Positions 1-8,916 of a stretch of DNA of 49,755 nt are shown one piece after another. Location of the stretch: NCBI GenBank assembly GCA_020342115.1, contig CP070841.1, positions 39,427 to 89,181 on the forward strand, read 5' to 3'. Below the pieces are notes generated by a model that was not told the origin of the DNA, did no database searches, and saw only the letters and a list, made by a program, of their open reading frames with translations. Position 1 is the first letter of the stretch; every line of letters begins with the position of its first letter. The stretch comes from Spirochaetota bacterium. GTDB taxonomy: Bacteria > Spirochaetota > B62-G9 > DRHN01. Position numbers and translations under genes: made by a program.

Positions 1-3000
1 ATACACTCTCATTATTCAATTGCTACAAGCAAGAATCTCATACCTGAGGATCTCGACCGATGGGCAATGATCAAAGGTATTAAGGTTCTCGGCACAGGGG
101 ATTTTACTCATCCAGGCTGGTACAAAGAGCTACAGGAAAAGCTAATCGAAGCTGAGCCCGGTCTCTTTAAGCTCAAACCTGAATATAAGAACAATAAAGA
201 GAGTGACACGAGATTCATACTCACATGCGAAATAAGCTCTATATACAAGAAAGACAACAAGGTCCGTAAGGTCCACAATCTCATTTTCTCACCTGATTTT
301 TCTACTGTAGAACGAATCCAGCAATCACTAGGAAGAATTGGCAACATTACAGCAGATGGAAGACCAATCCTCGGACTCGACTCACGAGACCTTCTTGATA
401 TCGCACTGCAATGCTCTGAAAAAATATTCTTTGTGCCTGCCCATATATGGACTCCATGGTTCAGTATTCTCGGAGCAGGGTCAGGATTCAGCAGTATAGA
501 GGAATGCTACGATGATCTTTCGGAACACATCTCAGCGGTCGAAACAGGTCTCTCATCGGATCCTTCCATGAACTGGCTCTGCAGCTTCCTCGACCGTTAT
601 ACACTCATATCAAATTCCGACGCACACTCCCCTGGAAAGCTGGGAAGAGAGGCGAATATCTTCGAAACAGAGCTCTCATATGATGCTATCATTGGTGCGA
701 TGCGATCCGGTAATTCTGATAACTTTCTCGGTACAGTGGAATTTTTCCCGCAGGAGGGTAAATATCACTATGACGGGCACAGGAAGTGCGGCATCTGCTG
801 GAATCCGTTACAAACCATTAAAAACAACAACATCTGTCCAGTATGCGGCAAGAAGGTAACCATTGGTGTCATGAACAGGGTGATGCAACTTTCAGACCGG
901 GGCACAGAAGAATCAGATTCTAATCGTACCCCTTATCACTCTCTCATACCTTTGAAAGAGATACTTTCAGAAATCACCGCGACAGGTTCCGGATCTAAAA
1001 AAGTAGAAACGCTCTACCATGACATAATCAAATATGCAGGATCAGAGCTCAATCTACTTCTTAATCTCCCCTTAGATGAGATAAAAACGATGTTCCCGGG
1101 AGTTATCTTCGAAGCTGTTAAGAGGATGAGAGAGGGGGATGTTTATATAGAGGAAGGATATGATGGTGAGTATGGAAGGATAAGGGTATTTGAAGATAAA
1201 GAAAACGAGAGTCGTCTCAGGCAAAAGTCGCTCTTCACTCAAATCCATGCGAATGCTCATGCAAAGGAGGATAAACGATCCTTTATATTTGATCTTACTG
1301 ATTATAAAAATATCGATCAGAGAAGAACGCAAGAGGCGTTTATTCCTACACCCACACAAACGCTCAATGAAGAACAGCACAGGGCAAAGGAACATGACAG
1401 GGGACCCGCAATAGTACTCGCTGGACCTGGAACCGGAAAGACTCAGATATTAACCATGAGAATTGCATGGCTCATTCAAAATAAATCAGTAGATCCTAAA
1501 ACCATATTAGCCATAACCTTCACAAACCGCGCAGCAAATGAAATGCGAAATAGGGTGAAAGAATTTTTAAACGACAAAGAACTTACAAAAGACATGGAGG
1601 GCTCTGAGCCTGTAATATGTACATTCCATAAGTTTGCGCTTTCTGTACTCAAGAATTATCCAGAGATGATGAAAAGAAGCAGTAGTTTCTCCATTATAGA
1701 CGAAGAGCAAAAGAGGTATATATTGAAAAATCTCGGATGCGACAAAAACATCATAGGTCGCATCACAGATGCCATCTCAAAGTCAAAACAGCACCTGGGA
1801 ACTTCAGTCTCAGAGTTTAAAGACTCCGAGAATGAAGTATCAAAGGCCAATACTTTAGAGAATCAACTACACATACTTGCACAGAGGTATGAATCTTATC
1901 TAAGAGAAAACGATCTTTTTGATCTCGATGATCTTATCAGTTCAGTGTGTACAATTTTTTCAGGAAATACCAAGATTGTCTCTCAATACAGGGAGCGTTT
2001 TCATTGGATAATGGTCGACGAGTATCAGGATATTAACTATGCTCAATACCGGATGATACAGTTTTTGGTACACCCTGAGGATTCGAATCTCTTTGTGATT
2101 GGCGACCCAAATCAGGCAATCTACGGTTTTAGGGGAGCTTCTGTTGAGTTCATCAGACAATTCCTTGAAGATTATCCACAAGCAGCGGTGTACAGGCTGA
2201 AAAAAAGCTACCGCTGCTCCAATGAGATATTAAAAGGCTCTCAGGATGTCATACAGGGCAAAGATAATTTTGACTTGGAAGGTCTTAAAGGCGGTGTAAA
2301 AATATCGATCACCAAACATCCAACTGATAAAAGCGAAGCTGAGTGGGTGGCGAGAACAATCGAGAAAATGATGGGGGGGTTACGATTTTTTTCAATCGAC
2401 AGTAAAATTTCGTCTGGCGAAGTAGAGTTTGACAGGCTGGATAGCCTGTCAAACTCCAAGCAATTGGACAGCCCGCAAGGACTGGCTAATTGCAATGTTC
2501 CTTTGGATTCCACAGCAATGTCTTTATCCGATTTCGCAGTTTTAACAAGAATAGGCAGACAAATGGATGTGTTAAAGAAGGCATTCAACGACCACAGCAT
2601 CCCATTTCAGGAGGTTTCTGAGGTGCCCTTTTTCGAAAAGGAGCCTGTTCGGTCTATCATCGACCTCTTGAAGCTGTCGATATGCCCTGAAAACCAGTTT
2701 CTTAATAAAAGAGCAAAGGAAATGAAATTCGCTTTTAAGAATGGGATCACAGCATTTACAGACCTAATTAACAAAAAGATAAGCGTAAAGGACAAACTTT
2801 TAACAATTATCGAGAATGCATTTTTAAAAGAGCGTGAGGAAAATGAACAGGATATAACAATGCTTCTTAATCTTGCCGGGCAGTATTCGTCAGCATTCGA
2901 TCTGCTCGCGCAGGTGTCCCTTGGAACAGGGGCCGATTCATATAAGCCAACCATAGAAGCAGTCTCTCTTTTAACGATTCATTCTGCTAAGGGGCTTGAG

Positions 3001-3288
3001 TTTACTACTGTATTCATAGTAGGCTGTGAGGAAGGGCTCCTCCCCTATTCGCTCTATAAAGGTCGACCAGCTGATTTTGAAGAGGAAAAGAGGTTGCTTT
3101 ATGTAGGGATGACAAGGGCCAGGCGACGCCTGCTTCTCTCACATGCATCGAAGCGTTTCCTTATGGGAAGAGAGTATAATCTTGTAAGAAGTCCATATCT
3201 GGACAGCATAGAAGATGCGCTCATGGAGAGTGTACAGAGAGCATTTAAAAACAAAAAGGATAAATCAATACAACCAGATCTATTTTAA
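1..3288 (+). CDS. PHP domain-UvrD/Rep helicase fusion (5' partial)
   Basis: Superfamily 1 DNA helicase with an N-terminal PHP phosphoesterase-type domain. The frame is open to base 1, where it already encodes IHSHYS, the first metal-binding HxH of a PHP domain, so only a few codons lie outside the window. GDFTHPGW follows near residue 34. A zinc-ribbon with CGIC and CPVC pairs lies near 787-850. The helicase core shows Walker A GPGTGKT (about 1423-1443), Walker B MVDEYQD (about 2011-2030), GDPNQAIYGFRG, TIHSAKGLEFT and the final LLYVGMTRAR. Family members are thought to act in DNA repair, and the exact role of the PHP domain is not established. Three palindromes lie within the coding sequence (1801-1838, 2427-2454, 2460-2493), the last two in a segment that looks like an in-frame insertion between helicase motifs. 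It converges with the next gene. Confidence 0.93.
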   Translation: MHSHYSIATSKNLIPEDLDRWAMIKGIKVLGTGDFTHPGWYKELQEKLIEAEPGLFKLKPEYKNNKESDTRFILTCEISSIYKKDNKVRKVHNLIFSPDFSTVERIQQSLGRIGNITADGRPILGLDSRDLLDIALQCSEKIFFVPAHIWTPWFSILGAGSGFSSIEECYDDLSEHISAVETGLSSDPSMNWLCSFLDRYTLISNSDAHSPGKLGREANIFETELSYDAIIGAMRSGNSDNFLGTVEFFPQEGKYHYDGHRKCGICWNPLQTIKNNNICPVCGKKVTIGVMNRVMQLSDRGTEESDSNRTPYHSLIPLKEILSEITATGSGSKKVETLYHDIIKYAGSELNLLLNLPLDEIKTMFPGVIFEAVKRMREGDVYIEEGYDGEYGRIRVFEDKENESRLRQKSLFTQIHANAHAKEDKRSFIFDLTDYKNIDQRRTQEAFIPTPTQTLNEEQHRAKEHDRGPAIVLAGPGTGKTQILTMRIAWLIQNKSVDPKTILAITFTNRAANEMRNRVKEFLNDKELTKDMEGSEPVICTFHKFALSVLKNYPEMMKRSSSFSIIDEEQKRYILKNLGCDKNIIGRITDAISKSKQHLGTSVSEFKDSENEVSKANTLENQLHILAQRYESYLRENDLFDLDDLISSVCTIFSGNTKIVSQYRERFHWIMVDEYQDINYAQYRMIQFLVHPEDSNLFVIGDPNQAIYGFRGASVEFIRQFLEDYPQAAVYRLKKSYRCSNEILKGSQDVIQGKDNFDLEGLKGGVKISITKHPTDKSEAEWVARTIEKMMGGLRFFSIDSKISSGEVEFDRLDSLSNSKQLDSPQGLANCNVPLDSTAMSLSDFAVLTRIGRQMDVLKKAFNDHSIPFQEVSEVPFFEKEPVRSIIDLLKLSICPENQFLNKRAKEMKFAFKNGITAFTDLINKKISVKDKLLTIIENAFLKEREENEQDITMLLNLAGQYSSAFDLLAQVSLGTGADSYKPTIEAVSLLTIHSAKGLEFTTVFIVGCEEGLLPYSLYKGRPADFEEEKRLLYVGMTRARRRLLLSHASKRFLMGREYNLVRSPYLDSIEDALMESVQRAFKNKKDKSIQPDLF
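1801..1838. repeat. In-gene quasi-palindrome
   Basis: Arms of 16 nt (1801-1816 and 1823-1838) pair at 14 of 16 positions around a 6-nt loop, inside the helicase gene. It encodes part of a linker-like acidic stretch (SVSEFKDSENEV). It could be an older, partly decayed version of the perfect palindrome at 2427-2454, or chance. Confidence 0.5.
2427..2454. repeat. Perfect in-gene palindrome (12-bp stem)
   Basis: Arms GTTTGACAGGCT and AGCCTGTCAAAC are perfect reverse complements separated by GGAT. The element is read in frame as FDRLDSLSN within the UvrD-type gene, in a segment of about 25 residues that from memory of related helicases is not normally present there. Confidence 0.85.
2460..2493. 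repeat. Imperfect hairpin following the 2427 palindrome
   Basis: Arms GCAATTGGACAGCC and GGCTAATTGC pair imperfectly around a short loop only 5 nt after the preceding perfect palindrome, still in frame in the helicase gene. The adjacency suggests one insertion or one mutational event produced both. Confidence 0.5.
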
Positions 3289-3313
3289 ATTACATTTAAA
3301 TTTACATGTAATT
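3288..3313. terminator. Weak AT-rich hairpin between convergent genes
   Basis: AATTACAT and ATGTAATT form an 8-bp stem in the 31-nt space between the helicase stop and the convergent gene ending at 3320. The position suits a bidirectional terminator, but the stem is AT-only and lacks a clear T-tract. Confidence 0.3.
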
Positions 3314-3319
3314 CAAACT

Positions 3320-3967
3320 TTAAATAGCATCTAAGAGCTCTTCTTCTTCGATCTTTTTCCTCTCCTCTTCATCTCTTTTTTGATCGTCAACCCACCTCTT
3401 GTGCGCGTAATTAATATCAAGAGTGAAAAGCTCCTTCTTGCTATTCCAAGCCAAAAAAAGTGTTATATATGTAAAATCAGTGGACCAGCCGGATTTTAAT
3501 ACAAGCGCCCCACTTTCGAGGCCCTCCTTCACCCGAAAGTTCAATGGGAGGAGAAGTACATAATGAAGCGGTCCAAGCTCCCTTTTCTTTTGATCGCTAT
3601 ACTCCTTTTTTGAGCTCTCAGGAGCACCATATTTCTCGGTGAGCAGCTTCTTGAAATATCTGTAATCCTCGATAGCCTTCCCGCTTTCAGCTATATCGAA
3701 GCTGTAGGTGGCATTTCTCAGCTTATACTCTGTAAAGTAGTAGACAATACTTCCTTTATAGCCGGCCAGACTGGTGCCGTATACAAGTTTGTACACCTTT
3801 TTATCACCGCTTCTGGAAACAAGTTTCTCTTTCTCTATACCTCTCACCTCTTTCGCAGTCATCCCCCATCTCGTATTCCTGAAGTCGTATTCCTGAGCAA
3901 AAAGGCACAATGATGATACGCATAGTATTGTGAATATGATTATGAGCATTACCGAAAGCCTCTTCAT
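3320..3967 (-). CDS. Secreted protein of unknown function
   Basis: A 215-residue protein with a clear Sec signal peptide: KR at the N-terminus, a hydrophobic core over roughly residues 5-23 and a likely cleavage near LFAQ-EYD. The mature start DFRNTRWGMTAKEV resembles a motif common at the start of small periplasmic proteins of bacteria (phenylalanine/arginine followed by WGM and KEV), which I recognise only as a pattern, not as a characterised family. The C-terminus is very charged (RDEEERKKIEEEELLDAI). It stands alone between a convergent helicase gene and the divergent 4221 gene. No function can be assigned; a periplasmic or outer-membrane-facing location is inferred from the signal peptide. 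Confidence 0.8.
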   Translation of the reverse strand: MKRLSVMLIIIFTILCVSSLCLFAQEYDFRNTRWGMTAKEVRGIEKEKLVSRSGDKKVYKLVYGTSLAGYKGSIVYYFTEYKLRNATYSFDIAESGKAIEDYRYFKKLLTEKYGAPESSKKEYSDQKKRELGPLHYVLLLPLNFRVKEGLESGALVLKSGWSTDFTYITLFLAWNSKKELFTLDINYAHKRWVDDQKRDEEERKKIEEEELLDAI

Positions 3968-4220
3968 ATACTACTCCTTTTCAAATCTCTACTACCATAT
4001 ACATCGGCAATCTTTAGGGAGAATTTTTAACTTTTATGAGCTCGCCATAATCGAAACAGGTAACACAATATACAGGTAAAAATGTAAATTTGAATGTAAA
4101 CTATTTGAAAAATGGACATTTTTATAGAATAATGTACTTCAGCCTAAAGATCATGGTAAATATAGGCAAGAGACCGATAATTTTAATATATTAAATAAAT
4201 AATATTCCACGGCAGATAAT

Positions 4221-6803
4221 ATGGATACACGAAAGATTACTGACGGCGTTTACTGGGTAGAAATACCTGAAGCAAATCTCTACATACTCTGCGGATGTCC
4301 TGCTGACAGTGTCAAGCATATGTCTAAAAGGGGACTGATTGTTCCCAAGGAAAAAAATGGAGTACAATACGAAACAGGTCCGAATGCTATCCTGCTCTCT
4401 GATGTTTCAATTCAGAACGGACGATTCAGTAACCTCGCAGAATTTCCTGTACTTCAGATGTTTTATCGTCAGGGAATGATCCTGCCGGGTCACCCCAATA
4501 ATACAGGTATACGGCCCTTGTTAATCGGTCTTGAAGATCAGGTATATGCACAGAGTCTATACATCTACCGAGGGAACTATGGTTTAACGTCGATCCAGGA
4601 AATTCTGGATACAGGAGTTTCCACAGCCCAAGCGAATGAGTTCATGCGCCTCAAGATGAAATTTGCGTTTGATAAAATTCAAAAAACAGAAGAACTAATC
4701 GACTTTCGTATAATCGAAAAGGATGCCGTTGAATTAAGAGAAGGAGTGTTCATTCACCGTAAAGGGGTGAATGTTTATGAGTTTCTTTACAACAATAGTT
4801 CAACCACTGTTGATCTCAACCTCTCGCCTGACATGGAGTATCCATCGGCATATCACCTCGATTCACACTGCATCGGGAGAGATGACTTTTCCATTATCCA
4901 TACTGGAGAAGGAGACGGGTGGGATGAAAACCATCCATGCATGGCAAGCATTCTCACTTTCAAGGGGAAGATGTACCTCATAGATGCAGGTCCAAATATC
5001 ACTCACAGCCTTACAGCGTTAGGAATAAGTGTTAATGAGATTGAGGGAGTATTCCATACTCATGCTCATGATGACCATTTTGCCGGCCTACCCACTTTGA
5101 TTCGTTCAGACCACAGAATAAAATATTTAGCCACACCGCTTGTAAAATCCTCAGTGTTGAAGAAGTTCGAGGTACTTACAGGGATAAATGAGCGTAGATT
5201 CAAGAATTATTTTCAGATACAAGACCTGGAGTTCGACAAATGGAATCATATAGGAGAACTCGAGGTAAAACCTGTATTCTCACCGCATCCAGTAGAGACA
5301 AGCATATTGTACTTTCGTGCCCCCTTTGAAGGAACGTATAAAACATATGCCCACCTTGCTGATATTGCGTCGTTCGCTGTTCTGGAGGGCATGGTCACCG
5401 ATAACCCCCAAAAAAGCGGCATCACTCGTAAGTTTGTTAACAATGTGAAAAAGAGATACCATGATCCTGTTGATCTTAAAAAAATTGATATCGGCGGCGG
5501 TTATATTCACGGAATGGCCCAGGATTTTGTAAAGGACAGATCAACCAAACTTATTTTAGCTCATACTTCTATGGAACTCACTGATGAGCAGAAAGAGATC
5601 GGCTCGTCTGCAAGTTTTGGAATGGAAGATGTGCTCATCCCTGCAAGTGACGATTACTTCATGAAATCAGCAAAGCATTATCTGGGCTCGTACTTTCTTG
5701 ATGCATCCAGAGATGAAATTGAATCATTCCTTAAATGCCCACTGGTTGTATTGAACGGCGGATCAATCATAATAAAGAGAGGAACCAGAAACAAGGAGCT
5801 GTATCTTGTCCTCAGCGGTCTGGTAGAAGTTATCGATTCAAAAAACCAAATACATAACACCTTCTGTGCAGGCTCGCTCGTGGGCGAATGGTGTGTTTTA
5901 ACAGAAGAGCCGTGCAGGTATACTTATCGTACAAAGAGTTATGTAAGGGCTCTCAGGATTCCTCAGAAACTCTATCTCGATTTTATAAAAAAGAAAAAAC
6001 TATACGAAACCGCAATAGAAGTTCACGAAAAACGCAGGTTCCTTCGGGGCACCAAGGTATTCGGAGATATAATCTCATGCTATGTTGAAAACTGGATAGC
6101 GCAAGTGATGACAGATTATGCTTACAAAAAGGGTGAATACCTTGACGCTGATGATCAAGGCAGACTGTTCCTCGTTGAATCAGGGGAGGTCGAGATCATG
6201 GCCAAAGATAGAATTATTGAAACAATCACAGCAGGAGACTTTTACGGTGAAGAGAGAATATACGGCAATCCTCCCTACATACTCAGTGCACGCGTAGCAA
6301 AAAACTCAAAAATGAAAATCATACCCGGTAATGTTTTGAAAGGCGTACCCGTTGTTCAGCTCACACTTCTCGAGAGGTTGAAGAAGAGAATGAATCTTAT
6401 CAAAACTGGACCCGGAATAGAGTGGGGAGACGAGTTCAGCATGAAGATAAAAGAGCTTGATGAACAACATAAGGCTCTCTTCCAACTTGTAAACGAATTC
6501 ATAACAGCACCACAAAAACAGGAATTAAAAAAAATTGCCATGAACATCATAAATCATACCAAAAGGCATTTCGAATACGAAGAGGGCCTGATGCAAAAGT
6601 ACAGATATCCTGATTTCCAAACTCATAAAAAGGAACATGAGAAGCTCCTCAGGGAGCTTAAAACCTACCATGGAAGATTGAATGATAGCGGAAAAATTCT
6701 TATATCAGAGATCATCCACTTTCTCAAGAGCTGGCTTGTGAAGCATACGCTCACAGTTGACAGAAAATATATAAATCTTTTTCACAGCAAAGGTCTCTCC
6801 TAA
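4221..6803 (+). CDS. MBL-fold / double cNMP-binding / hemerythrin multidomain protein
   Basis: An 860-residue cytoplasmic protein. An N-terminal region of about 230 residues of unknown fold is followed by a metallo-beta-lactamase-like hydrolase domain with the metal signature H279-T-H281-A-H283-D-D285-H286; H356, D381 and H448 are likely further ligands. Two cyclic-nucleotide-binding domains follow (about 485-590 and 620-720; SGLVEV and SGEVEI at the beta-roll). A C-terminal bacteriohemerythrin domain carries H750, H779, H783-x3-E787 and later His/Asp ligands for a di-iron O2-binding site. No membrane segment or signal peptide is seen. By family knowledge, hemerythrin domains bind O2 and cNMP domains sense cyclic nucleotides; I infer a hydrolase or oxidoreductase gated by both. 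No strong Shine-Dalgarno precedes the ATG. A sigma-28-like -10 (ACCGATAA, 4173-4180) lies upstream, but with no -35 at normal spacing. Confidence 0.9.
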   Translation: MDTRKITDGVYWVEIPEANLYILCGCPADSVKHMSKRGLIVPKEKNGVQYETGPNAILLSDVSIQNGRFSNLAEFPVLQMFYRQGMILPGHPNNTGIRPLLIGLEDQVYAQSLYIYRGNYGLTSIQEILDTGVSTAQANEFMRLKMKFAFDKIQKTEELIDFRIIEKDAVELREGVFIHRKGVNVYEFLYNNSSTTVDLNLSPDMEYPSAYHLDSHCIGRDDFSIIHTGEGDGWDENHPCMASILTFKGKMYLIDAGPNITHSLTALGISVNEIEGVFHTHAHDDHFAGLPTLIRSDHRIKYLATPLVKSSVLKKFEVLTGINERRFKNYFQIQDLEFDKWNHIGELEVKPVFSPHPVETSILYFRAPFEGTYKTYAHLADIASFAVLEGMVTDNPQKSGITRKFVNNVKKRYHDPVDLKKIDIGGGYIHGMAQDFVKDRSTKLILAHTSMELTDEQKEIGSSASFGMEDVLIPASDDYFMKSAKHYLGSYFLDASRDEIESFLKCPLVVLNGGSIIIKRGTRNKELYLVLSGLVEVIDSKNQIHNTFCAGSLVGEWCVLTEEPCRYTYRTKSYVRALRIPQKLYLDFIKKKKLYETAIEVHEKRRFLRGTKVFGDIISCYVENWIAQVMTDYAYKKGEYLDADDQGRLFLVESGEVEIMAKDRIIETITAGDFYGEERIYGNPPYILSARVAKNSKMKIIPGNVLKGVPVVQLTLLERLKKRMNLIKTGPGIEWGDEFSMKIKELDEQHKALFQLVNEFITAPQKQELKKIAMNIINHTKRHFEYEEGLMQKYRYPDFQTHKKEHEKLLRELKTYHGRLNDSGKILISEIIHFLKSWLVKHTLTVDRKYINLFHSKGLS

Positions 6804-6850
6804 CTCATTATTTTGACTTGATCAGCAGAATAAATCTTACTAAACTATAG

Positions 6851-6865
6851 TGTTAAATTTTAACA
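6851..6865. promoter_or_regulatory. Perfect 15-nt dyad upstream of the OsmC-like gene
   Basis: TGTTAAA and TTTAACA flank a single T, 16 nt before the OsmC-like start codon. The size and position suit an operator for a dimeric repressor controlling the osmC-bioY pair. No regulator is encoded next to it, so this is suggestive only. Confidence 0.35.
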
Positions 6866-6880
6866 TAAGGGTGACCGACT

Positions 6881-7270
6881 ATGGATATGCATATTTATTT
6901 GCCGGGCGGCAAGAGGGTGGATGCACAGTACAAGGGATTCACTATCCAAACAGATCAAAGTGTGACGAATGGAGGAGAAGGAAAAAGCCCCGCTCCTTTT
7001 GATCTGTTTCTCGGCTCGCTTGGTACATGTGCAGGCTTTTATGTGCTCAGCTTCTGCCAAGAAAGAGACATTCCAACAAAAGACATTAGTCTGTTATTGA
7101 CAACCCAAAGAGACACCGAATCAAGAATGATCAACAAAATAACTATCGATATCAATCTTCCAGATGATTTTCCGGATAAGTATAAAAATGCTGTGCGGCA
7201 GGCGGCAGATCTATGTGCAGTTAAAAAACATATATTACATGCACCGGAGTTTGAAATTAAAATATCATAA
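6881..7270 (+). CDS. OsmC/Ohr family protein
   Basis: A 129-residue protein of the OsmC fold. The segment SPAPFDLFLGSLGTCAGFY with the conserved Cys, followed by a second Cys in SFCQE, is typical of the family's peroxidatic/resolving pair, which reduces organic hydroperoxides. The second half has the usual beta-strand/helix pattern ending in KKHILHAPEFEI. It is short and lacks long extensions, as do many OsmC-like proteins whose substrate is unknown. It is followed 20 nt later by a BioY-type gene, probably co-transcribed. The ATG is preceded by AAGGGTGA. Peroxidase activity is inferred from family and cysteines only. Confidence 0.85.
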   Translation: MDMHIYLPGGKRVDAQYKGFTIQTDQSVTNGGEGKSPAPFDLFLGSLGTCAGFYVLSFCQERDIPTKDISLLLTTQRDTESRMINKITIDINLPDDFPDKYKNAVRQAADLCAVKKHILHAPEFEIKIS

Positions 7271-7290
7271 TCGGAGGAGGGGGGAATTAT

Positions 7291-7872
7291 ATGCTATCTA
7301 TCTATAATGATTCGATAGGTGTCGTAGCGACACCAAAAGCTAAGACCTTTATTATTCTCAGGGGAGTGCTTTTCTCCCTCCTGTTCGCAGCGGCAACAGG
7401 CCTCCTGGCCAAACTAAGGTTTCACCTTCCATTTACACCTGTACCTGTAACCGGTCAGGTCTTTGCTGTACTCCTTAGCGGCCTGCTACTGGGAAGATTG
7501 TATGGACCAATGAGTCAGGTTTTTTACATCGGATTTGGACTTCTTGGTGTACCGTGGTTTAGTGTCTTCCCTCTCGTACCTACAGGCGGATACCTCGCCG
7601 GATTTATTGCTGCACCATATGTTACAGCGCTCATCATCACCAGAGTGAAGAGAGTTAACCTCCTCACAACAATGCTCTCCCTGATATCGGCTGTTCTCGT
7701 TATATATGTGTTAGGCTTTTCATTCTTCTGGGCTGTTACAGGGATGAGATTCTTGAAATCAGTTAAACTTGCAATCCTCCCATTCATCCCATTTGATATA
7801 GTAAAGGCTTTTCTTGCTGCGTCCGTTTTTCTCTCTCTAAAGAGGATTGTACAACCAAAAGGCTTGATTTAA
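7291..7872 (+). CDS. bioY: BioY-family substrate-binding (S) component of an ECF transporter
   Basis: A 193-residue integral membrane protein with five to six hydrophobic segments and the BioY hallmarks: PFTPVPVTGQVFAVLLSGLLLG in the first third, then GVPWFS and PTGGYLAGFIAAP. BioY is the biotin-binding S component of energy-coupling-factor transporters; it may work alone or with shared EcfAT modules, none of which is in this window. The strong ribosome-binding site TCGGAGGAGG supports the ATG at 7291. A short perfect hairpin (7-bp stem, 7318-7334) lies in the N-terminal codons. Biotin specificity is inferred from family. Confidence 0.9.
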   Translation: MLSIYNDSIGVVATPKAKTFIILRGVLFSLLFAAATGLLAKLRFHLPFTPVPVTGQVFAVLLSGLLLGRLYGPMSQVFYIGFGLLGVPWFSVFPLVPTGGYLAGFIAAPYVTALIITRVKRVNLLTTMLSLISAVLVIYVLGFSFFWAVTGMRFLKSVKLAILPFIPFDIVKAFLAASVFLSLKRIVQPKGLI

Positions 7873-7897
7873 AAGTGTATTGTAGTACACTATACGT

Positions 7898-8905
7898 ATG
7901 AAGTTTATCCTTAAAACCACGCTCAGGATACTGCTCCTTGTGCTGCTCTTTGTCATCCCTATCGGCCTCTTTATCAGCATTTTGGTCCTCAGCCAGAGAG
8001 ACATTCCTCTCTGGAATATTGGTATCAGAAATGTAATGGCTGCTTCACAAAATTTATTTCTTCCCATAATTTTTTCAACCTACATTTTTGCTACGCTTTT
8101 TGCAGTCGCCTTGGTTGATCCAATGAAGGTTAAGTCTATATTTGCACTTCATATCCCGCCTCTTATTGCAGGAGGTATAATTCTAGTAATTGTCATCTTT
8201 ACGAGCGGCATACAACAAAAAGAGGCATCCATTCGAACTGGACACCTCACATTTCTCAGAGAAAATTCCTTTAATAATACAGGAAATTCGCTCCTCTACA
8301 TCAGGAGTAAAGGACCATCTCTCTATGATGCATATATCTATGAAAAAGATTATAACAATCTCGTTGCAGCTACACAGATATCTATTGGAAAGCAACTTCG
8401 CATAGACAACAATAATAGAAGAATCTTGCTTGAGTTCGAGAACAACGGCCAAAAAAGTTTATACATCTTTCCCTTTAAAAGTTTTGTACACAAAACCACT
8501 TTAACTCAAAACAGGTTCCTTAGCTTCTATGCAAAACAGATTCGTTCACTTCAACGTAATATCCAAAATGAATATACAAGACTCCCGGTTAATGATGCAC
8601 GTTTATACGGATTGTTTATGGTGCTATCTGTGCTAATGATATCAATACCCATTACCTATGCATTAAACGACCAGGGGTGGGGGCTTTCAGGTATCGTGAG
8701 TGTCTTTCTAATCCTTTTCTTACTTCCTCTTATTTACAGGATAATTTTCAATGTGATAGAAAGAGCAGGTGGCAATCCCCCTTTTCTGGGACACTATTCA
8801 TATCTTTTCCCGTCTCTTATAATCATCATACTGGGTATTATCGTCGATGTAATTGCTAAAGTTCGCGGGAGAGACAGGCTAGCTTCCACAAAAAAGGCCG
8901 CATAA
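7898..8905 (+). CDS. Membrane protein with LptF/LptG-like topology
   Basis: A 335-residue protein with three N-terminal membrane helices (about 10-31, 52-73, 81-103), a beta-rich soluble segment (about 104-230; IRSKGPSLYDAYIYEKD resembles the start of the LptF/G periplasmic domain) and three C-terminal helices (about 238-256, 263-285, 302-320). This 3-TM/soluble/3-TM layout is that of the LptF/LptG (YjgP/YjgQ) permeases that move lipopolysaccharide with LptB. Sequence similarity is weak, so the assignment rests mainly on topology and on pairing with the next gene, which starts 11 nt downstream and has the same plan. An alternative is a spirochete-specific membrane protein pair of unknown role. 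Confidence 0.7.
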   Translation: MKFILKTTLRILLLVLLFVIPIGLFISILVLSQRDIPLWNIGIRNVMAASQNLFLPIIFSTYIFATLFAVALVDPMKVKSIFALHIPPLIAGGIILVIVIFTSGIQQKEASIRTGHLTFLRENSFNNTGNSLLYIRSKGPSLYDAYIYEKDYNNLVAATQISIGKQLRIDNNNRRILLEFENNGQKSLYIFPFKSFVHKTTLTQNRFLSFYAKQIRSLQRNIQNEYTRLPVNDARLYGLFMVLSVLMISIPITYALNDQGWGLSGIVSVFLILFLLPLIYRIIFNVIERAGGNPPFLGHYSYLFPSLIIIILGIIVDVIAKVRGRDRLASTKKAA

Positions 8906-8916
8906 TGGTATGCTGA

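Noticed and set aside
4173-4180. Sigma-28 promoter for the MBL/hemerythrin gene
   Set aside because: The ACCGATAA -10 is good but TAAA is 12 or 24 nt away rather than about 15.
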